Source of the DNA: Poecilobothrus nobilitatus
Taxonomy: Eukaryota > Arthropoda > Insecta > Diptera > Dolichopodidae
Reading direction: 5' to 3'
Assembly (NCBI GenBank): GCA_947095535.1
Contig: OX352773.1
Coordinates: 262,965,590-263,029,589, forward strand
Length of the DNA stretch: 64,000 bases
A program made the translations under genes and the position numbers. This document shows, in pieces, positions 23,490 through 35,289 of the stretch (within the stretch, counting starts at the first letter, position 1; each line of letters opens with the position of its first letter). The notes under the pieces were generated by a model. That model saw only the letters and a program-made list of their open reading frames with translations, was not told the origin of the DNA and ran no database searches.

Positions 23490-23689
23490 GAGAGGCCGCG
23501 GTGGCGTAGTGGGCAAGAGCGTATAAAATGTAATGCTGTAAACACCGAGGGAGTGTGGGTTCGAATCCCACACACGTCGTAAGAATTATTTCCCCTTACG
23601 ACATTTACAGCCACGCCTGAACAGGAAAGGCTGTGTAATTTCTTGTCCACATTTATGTGGCAGAGAAATGCAATAAAAAAACAAAAGAA
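23490..23689 (+). mobile_element. SINE-A copy 3 (best plus-strand reference copy)
   Basis: Flanked by 12-bp target duplications AATTTCAATAAT (23478-23489) and AATTTCAGTAAT (23690-23701). In order: head AGGCCGCGGTGGCGTAGTGG with the A box, a B box GGTTCGAATCC inside GTGTGGGTTCGAATCCCACA, a hairpin with arms at 23576-23583 and 23595-23602, a body with GCCACGCCTGAACAGGAAAG, the 3' hairpin CCACATTTATGTGG, and an A-rich tail. A minus-strand frame across it is only a shadow. Confidence 0.94.
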
Positions 23690-23867
23690 AATTTCAGTAA
23701 TTAACGTAATCAATTATTTGTTCTTCATATTGTAACTGTTAAAACGTTCAGCTTTGAAACTAATAAACGTTAATTTTAAAAATTTTTTTCGGAAATGTAC
23801 TTAAGTGGCCGTTCTAGGTTCTTAAAGTCCAATAATATAAATTTACATTGCTAACAAATTATAAGTT

Positions 23868-23929
23868 GTGAATTATGAGTAGGGTAAGTGTAACCGAGGT
23901 GAATTATGAGTAGGGTAGGTGTAAATAAA
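23868..23929 (+). repeat. 31-bp tandem duplication
   Basis: Two adjacent units starting GTGAATTATGAGTAGGGTA at 23868 and 23899. They differ at a few positions, mainly at the unit ends. No link to a mobile element seen. Confidence 0.93.
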
Positions 23930-24899
23930 AATGTAAGTGGAATTTTTTAAGCTAACATGTTTTTGTCGTACCATTTTTTAATAAACCACTGTTACTCTAT
24001 TATTTAATCTTTACAAATATAACATTGTAGAACATTACTATTAAATGTTTCTAAAATGGAAGCAAAGGACCAATTCAAAAACAAAATAAAGAAATAAAGA
24101 AAATAACAAAAAATTACAAACAGATTTTTCCTATTATTTTTTGTTTTTTTTTTGTATATGTGAACTGTTTTGTTTTTAAATTTTTTTTTTATATTTTTTT
24201 ATTTTTATATGTATTTGAAATAATGTTGATTTGCATACAGGATATATTTCAAGACAAATTTGTCCTTTTCAAAGGATATAATATCTAACGAATTTTGAAA
24301 TTTCACATTTCTTAGGAAAAGTTTTTTTTTTTTTTTTTCTGTTTTTTTTTTTTTGTACAAACATTCAAAAGTTTAAAATTTAAACAAAACTGTTACATTG
24401 ACTGTTATATTTCCAAAAAAAAAAAAAAAAAAAAAAAACAAGAAAAAATAAGAAACGAAAAAAAAAAGTTTATTTTGAATGGAATATTATAATCCTTAAA
24501 TGTATAATCATGGTGAAAATTAATGTTGTAATTTGTGGTGTTCGTCATATCTTTTCTAACGTTTTAAAGTGTATGTGGAATTTCTTAAGTATTTTGAATT
24601 TTTTTTTTTTTTTCGGTTTTTTTTTTTTTGCCTCTGTTTTTCCTCTCATTTTGACGAGATTTGAATTAACAAAATTTTAAAAAATTAAAAGCATTTTTTG
24701 GGTACTGAATGGTTTTAATACACATATAAAGACATATTTACCACATATATATGTATATATATATCTATAATATAATACACAAGATGTTGGCGAGACGTTG
24801 CCAACATGTAAAAAAATATATTTTATATCTATAATAAAACACTAACACTAAATGTAAACTAAACTGGCAATGATAATATTTCTGTATATTTATTTAATA
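23930..24899. other. Low-complexity intergenic stretch
   Basis: T runs and a 24-base A run at 24415-24438; otherwise A+T-rich with no gene or element recognised. Confidence 0.6.
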
Positions 24900-26190
24900 A
24901 TTTAAAATTTTATTACCAGAGACACAAAGCTTTGACTCAAAGTATTATCAAGAGACACAAACCGTTCATTAAAAATATAAATAAATTTAGTAAATATTAT
25001 TACGAGTGACCAAATTTTCCACTAGAAGTATTACCAGAGACACAAACCGTTCATTAAAAGTGAGTATAGTCAAAAAAGGAAAAGTACATACTTAAAAAAC
25101 ACATTTTAAATCAAAATAAATTCAGCAAATTTTTAATTTTTAAATTTGACCGCCACATCCATTATGAATTGGTCGCAGCGACAAATTAAAAATAAATTAT
25201 TAATCTTCTGTTGGCGTTTTCAATCTTTGTTTTGGAAAAAAAAAATAAAAATAGCTACTCTTAATAAAATTGAGAGTGAGCAAAGTTTATAGTAAACCTC
25301 ATATTTATAAGAAAAAAATAATAGGCCGATTTCCATTAGTATAAAAGCTGGTAAAAGCTTCGTAACATATTTTAAAATAGTTTTGTTTATTTAGGTTGAA
25401 ATTTAGATTTTTAAGCTAAATTTTCGGTAGAACTGGTATAACATAAAATATTCGAATTTTTTTTATTAATATAAAATTCGGCAGACTTGGCTAATTATAT
25501 TTCATAACAGAAATCAGAAACTTACTAAATATTATAGAAATGGATATTTTTCTTAAAAAAAAAAAAAACTAACATAGAAAATATCATTTTAGAAGCCTTC
25601 TCTCACAATAGATTCATAATTTTGTACTAATTTATTATTAGACCATTAAATTAAAAAGCTGGCGAAAACGACCGTCACAAAAAAAGAACCCGAAAATTTA
25701 TGAAATTATATTATCAGAGACATGAATCTTTTATTAAATATACCAAAGACCTCTTCCAAAGTACATTTAAATAAAATAAATTCAGCAAATTTTTTTCAAG
25801 AAAAAAAAAATAAACGCAAATTGAAAGTAGTTTTGGTAATTAAAGTAATTTCGCAGCGAAAACAGCTGTTTTTCATCGACATAAAATTTTTTTTTTTAAA
25901 CTAAAGAAAAATAGAGAGTCTGGTGAAATTTTAACAAATATTAAAATAATTTCGATTATTGGTATTGTTTTAAATGTAACAAAAAACAAAAAATGTCATA
26001 GCGGTTGGTGTTGGTTGGTTTTTCGCCGGTTTTTATTGTGCACTTTATACATGTGTTTCAAACAATTTTTGAGATATCGGCACGAACATTTACCCTGAAT
26101 GTGTTTTTAGCTTGGACCATTTGTTCTCAATGATTAAAAAACTGTCAAAAATTACCACCACGAAAAAACGGCGAGAAAAAATAAATAAAC
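24900..26190. repeat. Degenerate repeat region, possible decayed mobile element
   Basis: The phrase ACCAGAGACACAAA recurs at about 24914 and 25032, with variants at 24949 and 25712, often followed by CCGTTCATTAAAA. The block AAATAAATTCAGCAAATTTTT occurs at about 25117 and 25774, so 25.03-25.14 kb and 25.71-25.80 kb are diverged direct repeats. At the right side TTTTTCGCCGGTTTTT (about 26019) is roughly inverted at 26163 (AAAAAACGGCGAGAAAAA). No coding capacity; family unknown. Confidence 0.5.
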
Positions 26191-27928
26191 TGTACCTAAC
26201 ATTTTTAATTTTATGTGTTTAGATTTGTTTTATGTTTTTTTTCTATTACAAGTAAGTAAGTGATTTCAACATTTTTTTAATGGTGCTGATGTAAAAATGA
26301 AATTTTTAAGTAGTTTATTAAGGGAGTCAGTATGATACCGTAAATGTTTTTGAATCTATAGAAATTGTGCAATTGCACAGGGGATTTTCTAGTTTATTTA
26401 TAATAAGGATTATAAAATATTATTCACAAATGTGTATATGGTTGATTTAATACTGACTGTAAAATAATAATTGTTATGCTATAGAACAATTGAATAATGG
26501 TATTCATTACAAAATAAAAGTATAAAATGAGAAACTCGTCTACATTTTATTTTTAATTTAATTACTTTTTTTTATTTTGTTTTTTTTTTTGTTTTTTTCA
26601 ATGTACTTAATATGGTCTTTTGTGTATATGTAAAAAAGTTTGCTTAAGTATCATTTTGTAAATATACGTACTTGTGTTTTCTATATACAAAATAACATGG
26701 TAATACAAACTATAGTTGTTGGGTAAGTGTTTGAGACATATATTAAATGAGGCTATGGAAGGAAAATTTCAAGGTAAAATATCACATGAACGAAGATGAT
26801 CTATTCTAGAAAATACAAAAAAAATACTTTAAACGCCCAAATTTTTATAAGTGTCAGTTAGATACAAGATACTATACAAGATATTGATAAGACAAAATTT
26901 CCAAAATAAATTTTCTAAAAGGTATGAAGTATACGAAATTTGATGTCTAGAAAAAGCTATTGTAAGCCAAAGCCAAGTACTGTGACAAATTCAATTTGTC
27001 AAGTTCTAAGGAAAAAGAACAATAATTCAATAGTTAATGTGGACAAAACTAAATGGAAGCTTTAATTAATTTAATTTAATTCATTTACCATATATTTACA
27101 TTATTTGCTTAAAATATAAATTTTTTACAGAGTTTAAACAATAAGTGTCTTTTTAACTATAATGATTCTTTAAATTTAGTTTATAACTTTAAATATTTTA
27201 ATTTTAATACAAACATAAATTTTGGTTTTGGGGATAATGATGTGGGAAGGATGGAATTTCGGAATGGGTTTTAAGAAATTTATTTTGTATAGAAGATCGG
27301 AAGGAGATATTCATTTTAGGAATATTCAACATATTGCAAAGTTATACCAATTTCATTCGAAACAATTTATAGATTTTTCTTATATTATACAGTTAAATAA
27401 AAAATAAGTATAGATCCTATATCCTATAATTATCCTATATATCCTATAATTAATATCATATCGTATTAAAATAAAATAAACATTAAATAATTCTTGTACT
27501 AGATAATAGATGGCGAACAAATAAAAATATTTGTATTTCATAGTCTTATATAAATAGTTACAGTCTAATAATCAACAACAAAACTGAAACCGAATAATAA
27601 ATGACTTAGTATAGATGGATGTCCAATGTACTCCTTAAAGGATTGTAAGGTAAAAAGCAAATATACAGATTTTGATTGAAACTTTTGAAATTTAATTTGG
27701 TTTAACAGTGGAGTAAATGCACTATTAGATCATATTCTCTAGTATTTTGTTTTTGTTTTAATTATACTTTAGAATGTTTTATTAAATATTTCAACAAAAC
27801 CAGAAATTTTCATCAGTGCTCAGTAAGTAAATTGCAAAACAAGGTCTCGATGTATTATTTTATTGCATGATCATAACATGCATCTAACATTTGGTTTTTG
27901 TTTTTTCAATCGCTCAAGATTTCTATAG
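26191..27928. other. Intergenic, no gene recognised
   Basis: A+T-rich. A short tandem block of TATCCTATA units lies at about 27415-27450. A 61-codon frame at 27222-27407 has no recognisable domain. Confidence 0.5.
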
Positions 27929-28104
27929 TTATTCCCCTGTCACATAAATTATAAAATAAGTTACACATCCTTATTTCCTTTTCAAATGTGGCTGTAAATG
28001 TCTTAAGGGGAAATTATTCTTATGACATGTGTTGGATTTGAATCCACACTATCGGTATTTAGAATGTATTTTGTGCGATCTTACCCATTAGGCTACCGAA
28101 GCCC
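27929..28104 (-). mobile_element. SINE-A copy 4, diverged
   Basis: On the minus strand it starts GGGCTTCGGTAGCC and has the A box TAGCCTAATGGG, B box GGATTCAAATCC, a mutated hairpin region and a body with GCCACATTTGAAAAGG. The head stem has TTCGGTA facing TACCGAT, keeping part of the pairing despite changes. No poly-A tail or target duplication visible. Confidence 0.85.
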
Positions 28105-28525
28105 GTTCAGAATATTGGGAAAATTTTAAAAATTTTCTATCTTACTAACTGAGCTTAAATTCAAATTTTACTTTTTCAAACAAAACTTGCAAGTTCAAGT
28201 GTAGTTTTTAATTAAAAAAGTATAAGATTTTTGTTTCAAGTTCAGTTTTATACATTCGATCCAATTATCATTTCGTATTCCTAAATTTTTGTATTAATAA
28301 GTCAGTATTCAGTAAGACCAAATATATATAAAATGAAATTTGTTGTTTTATTTTTTTCAAATATACTTAACTGAGTTCAATGTACATTTATAGTTAACAA
28401 CATTTATTAATTATATTAATGCAACAAATGTATATGTATGTATATATATATATGTATATTCAATTGAAAAATGGTTCTTTTTATGAAAATTTACTTTACT
28501 AATTTTATTTAATTTTCAAGTATAA
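28105..28525. other. Intergenic, nothing recognised
   Basis: A+T-rich with a TATG/TA microsatellite-like block at about 28430-28455. Confidence 0.6.
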
Positions 28526-30110
28526 AAAAAAACGAGGAAGAATACAGTTGCCTTTGTCAACTCTTAGATACCCGTACGAACCATTAGTATGTTCACAGCC
28601 TGTCACTCTGCTCACAATATTATTTTTTTAATATTTTAGTATTTTAAAATAATTTGGGTGAATTTTATAATTTCTAGAACTATGGGTTGTACATATATTC
28701 AAACTATATGTTTATATGTACATTCTTCAAAAGCAGATTCTAACCTTTCACATAACGATTATCAATCCAAAACTTTTTCAAATATTCTATAGTACCATTT
28801 AATACTAAGCGGTAAATGTACATATATTAAATTTACTTAGTACAAAATAGTAAATATAATTTTAAATATTATATTATATTATATTTAAATATTCCATTGA
28901 CAGAATAATTTCTTATAAGTACAATAAAATACATATATGTATGTAAATACGGCGCTATATAATATACATCTATACTCTTATCATTCATTCACTAGTGACA
29001 TATACGATATGTAAATAAACATGATATTATATAAGTATGTATGTATATCAATATCATATAAATAAAAATTCTCCAAGCAACCGTTATGTTGTTTATTTAT
29101 TTAAATTTTTTTGTACTACGCATTATATCCTCAACAATTTCAAATTATCGAGTAAAACAAAATGCAAAAAATTCGTTAAAGAAATTTGTTAGAAAATTTG
29201 AAAAAATCAAGTAACACTTTCGTCAATTATAAAGTTACCCTATATTATTAAAAAAAGTTATTAACAGAAATAAGAGTATAATGTTGAAGCTTTAATTTTT
29301 GTGTATTACTTCAAAAAAATGTTAACAGGTGTTCAAGTTACAGGTGTTTAAAAATAGGAAATTTTCAGTTTTTGACCCCTTACAGCTCCTGAACGGGGGG
29401 CGATACAAAATTTCTGAAATGACTCATGCTTATTTTCAAAGATCTAACTTCTGTCAAAATTTCAAGTTTCCAACTTAAACCGTTTAGCAGATAGAAGGGT
29501 TGAAGGATTTTGCAAAATTTGAGTTTCACATAACGGTAAATTAAGACACCGTATGCCACAAATATATATTTATTGTATATATACTTTTAAAGCTAATAAA
29601 AGTAGTAATCGTTTGGCGTTTTCAAAATGAAGATATACCTTATACAACTTGTGCTATAACAATTTAAATATAGAGCTTTTTTGAACCTTTGGGGAGCTGT
29701 AGCTCCGTAACAGTGGGGCTACAAAAAAAAGTTATTAAAAATAAAATTAATATTTTTGTGAGATCTATCAGCAGTTAAAATTTCATAGCTCTATTGCAAA
29801 AAAAATGTGGGGATCTAAAAGTTAGGTGTTCGAGAGCTATCTTAAGGCTTGGTCCAAACTCAACCAAAAAAAATAGGGAACCTACAAATTACTCCTAGAA
29901 TGTAAATTTCAAGATTCTAGCTTTCTTAGTTTTTGAGTTAGCGTGCTGACGGACGGACGGACGGACGGACGGACGGACATGGCTCAAACGTCTTAGAATT
30001 TTTTTCTGATCCGATCCACACCTTTGAAGGTATATCTAGCTCGCTTATTTCGAGGTGTTACAAACGGAGGAGTAATTTTATTATACCCGATCCTATCGTA
30101 CGGGTATAAA
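28526..30110 (-). mobile_element. mini-me / DINE-1-like element M3, about 1.6 kb, minus orientation
   Basis: The element's 5' end is at the right: TTTTATACCCGTACGATAGG, then GGGTATAATAAAATTAC, GCGAGCTAGATATA and a six-unit GTCC run at 29948-29979. The 3' end at the left (28526-28587) matches the family ending, CTCGTT next to the T run and GTTGACAAAGGCAAC, with the inverted GTTCGTACGGGTATC. The inside contains TGTAGCCCCACTGTTACGGA, shared with M7. The middle is A+T-rich, so a nested or composite structure is possible. Confidence 0.72.
29948..29979 (-). repeat. GTCC/GGAC microsatellite inside M3
   Basis: About seven uninterrupted copies of GGAC on the plus strand, the longest such run in the window; other copies of the element have two to four. 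Confidence 0.95.
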
Positions 30111-31036
30111 AACATATGTACATTCATATATATATTACAATATAAAGAAAAATAGTATGTATGTATATATAGAACACAATAATATGCATATATATAGAAA
30201 TATCGTATATTTAAAGAATATAATACAGAATAAGTACTTAACATTTATTTATTGCTTAAATTTTAAATAATTATTTTCATTTTGAAAATTTAAATGAAAA
30301 TTGGTATAAATAAAATTAATTAAAAGAAAGCCTTTTGGAAAAAACAAAGAAATAAAATTTCTTATTGGAAAATATACCCATACAAAAATAAAAAAAAATA
30401 AAATAAAATATTCAATATAAAATATTTGGAAAATGCAATATTAAAAAATAAAAAAAAAAAAAAAAAAAAAATTAATTTTTAAAGGAAATTATCATTAAAA
30501 TATCATTAGACTGAAAATTATTTAACTAATAAATTAATTGGTTTGATAAAATAAATTTTCTATAAATTTTGTGCAATTGATTTTTGGGTTCTCCAGTTTA
30601 AAAAAAAACTTTTATTAAGTGCCTTAATTAGTTTTGTTATTTTATATTTATATGTAATAAATTAATTTTCAAAAATTAACTATAAATTTATATTTTATTT
30701 TGATTGCCTGCCTCTTAAGTAATTAAATTTTAAGTGTATCAGATTATCACAAAGAAAATTCGGATAAATTTCTTAAGATAATTTTGGATTTAAGGATTTT
30801 TTGATTTTGTATACTTGTGTTTTTTAAATTAAAATTCAATTAGAATAAAATTTAATTTTTTAAAATATTTTGAAGAATCATATAGGAGTTTTAATTTTTA
30901 AGGGTAATAATATTATAGTTATAGTTTAGGTTTAGATATTTGTTGGATAAGATAAAGAAAACTAACAACTTAAAAATAAAATAATTAAAAATATCTTATA
31001 AAATTATTTTACAAATCGAATATCTTTTAAGGTAAC
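30111..31036. other. Intergenic, nothing recognised
   Basis: TA-rich microsatellite-like sequence near 30120-30200, then A and T runs. No gene supported. Confidence 0.6.
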
Positions 31037-31045
31037 TATGTAATT

Positions 31046-31241
31046 TTTCTTTTTTTTTTTTTAGGTTATTCCCCTGTCATACATAAATGTTATACAGCTT
31101 ATCCTTTCCGCAGGTGGGTGGCTGTAAATGTTGTAAGAAGCGATTATTTTTAAAACGGCTATGGGGTTCGAATAGACACTCTCTTAGTGTTTATAGCGTA
31201 TTTTATACGTTCTTACCAACTAGACACCACCGAAGACCCGA
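31046..31241 (-). mobile_element. SINE-A copy 5
   Basis: A T run at 31046-31062 (poly-A tail on the element strand) and candidate 9-bp target duplications TATGTAATT (31037-31045) and TATGGAATT (31242-31250). On the minus strand the head is GGGTCTTCGGTGGTG, the A box region is TGTCTAGTTGGTAAGAA and the B box is degraded (ATTCGAACCCC). The hairpin after the head is partly lost. Confidence 0.87.
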
Positions 31242-31370
31242 TATGGAATTAAAACTAATAAAAAATCTTTATTAAACAGTTTTTTTAAAATGCTAATTAA
31301 AATAAAAAGAAAATATATATTTTATCAAAGAGTATGTATTAGATAGACAAGCTTTTATAGTACCTCTTGT

Positions 31371-32061
31371 TATTATATCCGTATGAACTATGTTCAAGGG
31401 TATAATAAATTTGCCATTACGTTTGTGACACCTTAAAGGAGTCGAGCTAGATATAGTGTCAAGGGTATGGATCGGTACAGAATTGAATTCTGAGTCGAAT
31501 AAGCCATGCAAGTCCGTCTCTCCGTCCGTCCCCACGATAAATTAAAAGAGTAAAAGTTTTTTTACGTCACTTTTGCAAAATTGTTAGTTTTGCTATTTAA
31601 ATCCAGCATTTTCGGCCGCCGGGTTCGAGTAGCTGCCATACAACTTCTCTTTTTAAATGAAAATAACTCAGTGTCTACTGAAGCTAGCTATCTGAAAATA
31701 AGTGAAAAGGTGTCGAGTTACGTTCCAACAATTTTTGTTAAATTTGGTTGGTCTAACATAGCCGGTTCAGGCTTCTTCCACCTCTTGGAACTTAATGAAG
31801 CTAGGCTTCTAAAATCTTATAAATGATGATCAAGTTTTATGGTAACAACTTTTGTAAAATTTGGTTGTGCTTGTGCAATAGATTCGGGTAGCTGACATAC
31901 AACTCTACAATTTACATAAAATATATCTCTGTAGTTAAAGTCGATACCAAAACATCTTAAAGTTTTTAAAAGATGGTCATGTTTTATAGAAACAGGGTAT
32001 ATTACGTTCATACGGGTATCCCAGAGTTGACACAGTCTACTCTACTGCACTCTTCTTCGTT
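31371..32061 (+). mobile_element. mini-me / DINE-1-like element M4
   Basis: 5' end ATATCCGTATGAAC, then GTTCAAGGGTATAATAAATT and GAGTCGAGCTAGATATAGTG, a GTCC cluster at about 31511-31530, and three to four internal units of about 140 bp marked by GGGTTCGAGTAGCTGCCATA, CCGGTTCAGGCTTC and GATTCGGGTAGCTGACATAC. The 3' end has GTTCATACGGGTATC inverted to the 5' end, a small hairpin (AGAGT...ACTCT) and CACTCTTCTTCGTT. Very similar to M5 and M6 by eye. Confidence 0.86.
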
Positions 32062-32585
32062 CCTTAATGAATTTAAACCATCCTTTAGCTGAAATCAAAA
32101 CGATAAAATATAGCGTAATATGATCATTTGATTTGAGATTAAAGGATGGAAAAATTAATTTGAATAATCAGTAATAATTAATAATATGTTCTATAGAATA
32201 CACACAATGTACACATCAAAAACTAAAATTTTTTACATTCTTTACAATAAGTACAATAAAAAGTAATAAATGTAATATCTGATAACGAAGGGGCAAAAAA
32301 CTTAAAAAAATCTTGAAAAGAACAATTCTATTTTTAATGATTCTTTAGATAATTTAACTTAAAGCATACAGATATTTTTCAAGAACAAAGTTAAAAACTT
32401 TTAAAATAATAATAATAATAACAATAAAAGTACCAATAGAGTTACTGTTACAATCGAGCTACTTTAGGAAGGAAAGGGCTATATGATATTGCATGTTGTA
32501 ATTCATGGCATGACCTTAACTCTGTTTAACTCTGTAGCAATCATAATGTTAATATGTATAATATAATAATTAATATCAACATATT
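32062..32585. other. Intergenic, nothing recognised
   Basis: A+T-rich with an AAT microsatellite around 32405-32420. No gene supported. Confidence 0.6.
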
Positions 32586-33061
32586 CTTTTTTTTGCGAGG
32601 GTTCGGGGAAAACTCGAAAGTCACCAAGAAAAACTGCACGTGGTTCCTCAGGGTAGTGTTGGATTTTAACTAACCAAAACCACCCTCCTTTTAAAAGCAA
32701 ACTTTAGTATGGAACCTTTAATACAAATGTACAGCTTGTGGGGACAGGAATGTGGGGAAGATGGTTGGAGAAATTGGAATTGAGAAATGTTGGATTATCG
32801 GGGATAGATAAGAAAATTTTGAGGGATATTTTAATCAATTTTGTTAATTTTGTTCTTAAACTTAAGTAAATCGTACATATATGAATTACCAACTTTAGAG
32901 AACACATTTGATGGTATATGGTTCCACAAACGGGACGTGCACATAAAAAACGAATTCCCATAAGCTGTATTTCGCCATTTTGATAACTTCACATGGTAGG
33001 AAAGAGCTTCCGTTGCACTCCTTGATTCTCGTTGGAAAACTTTGAGTGGAGGGAATATCAG
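32586..33061 (-). pseudogene. Non-LTR retrotransposon 3' fragment (L2/Jockey-like reverse transcriptase C-terminus)
   Basis: On the minus strand 33061-32831 reads open for 76 codons: IFPPLKVFQRESRSATEA, then KLSKWRNTAYGNSFFMCTSR, LWNHIPSNVFSK and a stop at 32831-32833. The pattern Y-x-NSFF-x-x-TSRLWN-x-(I/L)P-x-x-VF is characteristic of the C-terminal end of reverse transcriptases from L2 and Jockey-type LINEs. A 3' UTR-like segment follows down to a T run at about 32586-32594 that would be the poly-A tail. An in-frame stop directly precedes the fragment, so it is a 5'-truncated dead copy. Confidence 0.82.
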
Positions 33062-35289
33062 CTAATAATAAAATAATAATATCTGCTATAATGACAGTGG
33101 AGTTGTCTTCAATTATTATCTAATAAAGAAAGGTGCTATAAACTACTGCTTTAGATCAACCTGTTAGATATCATAAATTTTCTTTTGTTGTAACTGTTGA
33201 TGGCTTCATCACTAATCGTAAAATAGTAATAATAATAAATGCATTAATTGTTCCCTTAGGTACAGTTCTACTCCCCGATTTGATGTTTGCTGATCCTTGT
33301 CCTATCCTCTTCCATTCCTACACTTTAACCAAAATACTGCATTAATAATTAGGATTGTCATCTCATTATGTGAAACAGATTAAGTCAGTAAAAATCAGAC
33401 ACTATCAAGGGGGTATTTTTGGAGTATTTAAAAGATTCTCAGATTCCTTAGGAAAAAACAAAATAGTAATTGGAATTTTAAAATCTTCTTATCAAAGTAT
33501 TTTGAGATATATATATAATATTGATGAACTTTACAAAACAAGCAAAACTATTTATTACCATTTTATCATTTTCATTGCATCTTAAGTATTTATTATTACC
33601 TATTTCAATTACAAAACATATTGTTAATATATAAAAAAAAAAGTACCAAATATCTGTAAAAATAAATTTAAAGTTCCAATATATTATGCAATCATTTAAA
33701 TTTTTATAAAATCTCATGTATATATCGTACTTCTTTTCAACAAATACTGTTTCATAAAATTTAAATGTTTCAATTAAAAAAAAAAAGAAAAGTTGTCTAA
33801 AATCTCAATATAATACGCCAAAAATTAAAATGTTTAAAAATTAAACAATGACTACAAAAATATTTGAATATTATCATTAAAAACAAAACGAAGATTTTTA
33901 TATATTTTTTTTTTTTTTTCAAAACAAACAACAAAATATTGTTTTTTTTTTTCAGACCATCTTAAATAAACCATCTTTTCTTTTAAAACATTCCAGAGAA
34001 CAAACCTCAGAATAATTTTAACTAAGTTGTTGTTATAATGATGTTAGCAGTGTAGAAAATTTCTATTTAATTGACCCAAATCATCTCACGTTTTTACCCC
34101 CAAAATAAACCAAAAAAAAAAAAAAAAACAAAAAAAAAAAATAACAATTTCAAAAAAAAAAAAAGACAAAAAAGAACCACTAGAATTTAAAGAAAATATA
34201 GACCTATCATCAAAAAAAATTCGCTTTCTTTCATTTGACCTGCTGTATAAGTTCTGACTGGGCATTTTCCCTTCAATTATTTTATGGCTATATGTGTTTT
34301 TTATTTTCCTTCTGTTAGTTGTTGTTCCTCAACCTTTTTAAGGGGTAAAACCGTAAAAAAAGAAAAACTTTTACATTGATATATTTATTAATTCATTCAA
34401 GTTCATATTATTATTAAAACCTCTTCACCCACAGTCTTCTTTCTCCTTTTTTTTTGTTTTCATCCATAATATCCCAAAAGCATTATATACATATTATATT
34501 GTATATGTATATTAGAAAAACTAAATAATTTTTGATTTTATTTTGGTAAAATAAAGTGATAGTAACATCATGTTTATGAAAATAATAATATTATACCACA
34601 AAATTATATGTACAAGTAAGTTTGAATATTTCCTTTTGCTTGTGCATGATTTCCTTTTGTTTTTTTCTTTTCTTTTTTTTTTTTTTTGAAGTAAATTATG
34701 AAGAAGGGGGGAAATAGAAAATTTTTAAGAACGTAGACACTATTTAGATACTAAAAAGCAAAGTTAATCACATTGTTTAAGTTTTCCATAAAACAACAAA
34801 AGAAGAAAAAGGAAAGAAAAAGAAAAACACGATTACAATAATTTGTAGATTTAGTTATATCTTATATATCCTCTTTCTCTTTTAGTTTAAAATCCTCATA
34901 AGGAATAGAAGAATTCAAATCGTTAAAGGGAATTGTTTATAATAAATAATTAATTACAGACAATAATGATATTGAATTTTAGTTAATGTGAGAATGTACA
35001 ATATAGATATGTTTTAAATTATATAATACAAAAAAAAAAAAAAAACACTATCATGAATTGCATAATTTATTAAAAAGATACATTTTATTCTTAAAGTGAA
35101 ATACTTGCCATACTAAAATTTTATTTCAAAATTCTAACTGCTCTTAAAAGCTTCACTTTTGTAAAGTTCATCTATAAAAGAAAACGCCATTAATAAAAAA
35201 ATTAATGGAAATATTAACAAGCGAATTTTGAAGACAGGACGAAAATGTTGAGTATAGTAATATGCATTTTATTTTAAATTCGTTTCACT
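33062..35289. other. Intergenic, no gene recognised
   Basis: A+T-rich, several A and T runs (for example 34111-34139, 34670-34687). A 76-codon frame at 33355-33585 lacks any recognisable domain. Confidence 0.5.

Noticed and set aside
23493..23575. A working tRNA gene in SINE-A
   Set aside because: A and B boxes are good but their spacing is too long, and no acceptor or anticodon arm forms.
32503..32700. 65-codon minus-strand frame with LVKIQHYPEEPRAVFLGDFR as a host gene
   Set aside because: It overlaps the 3' end of the LINE fragment and is most simply part of its 3' region.
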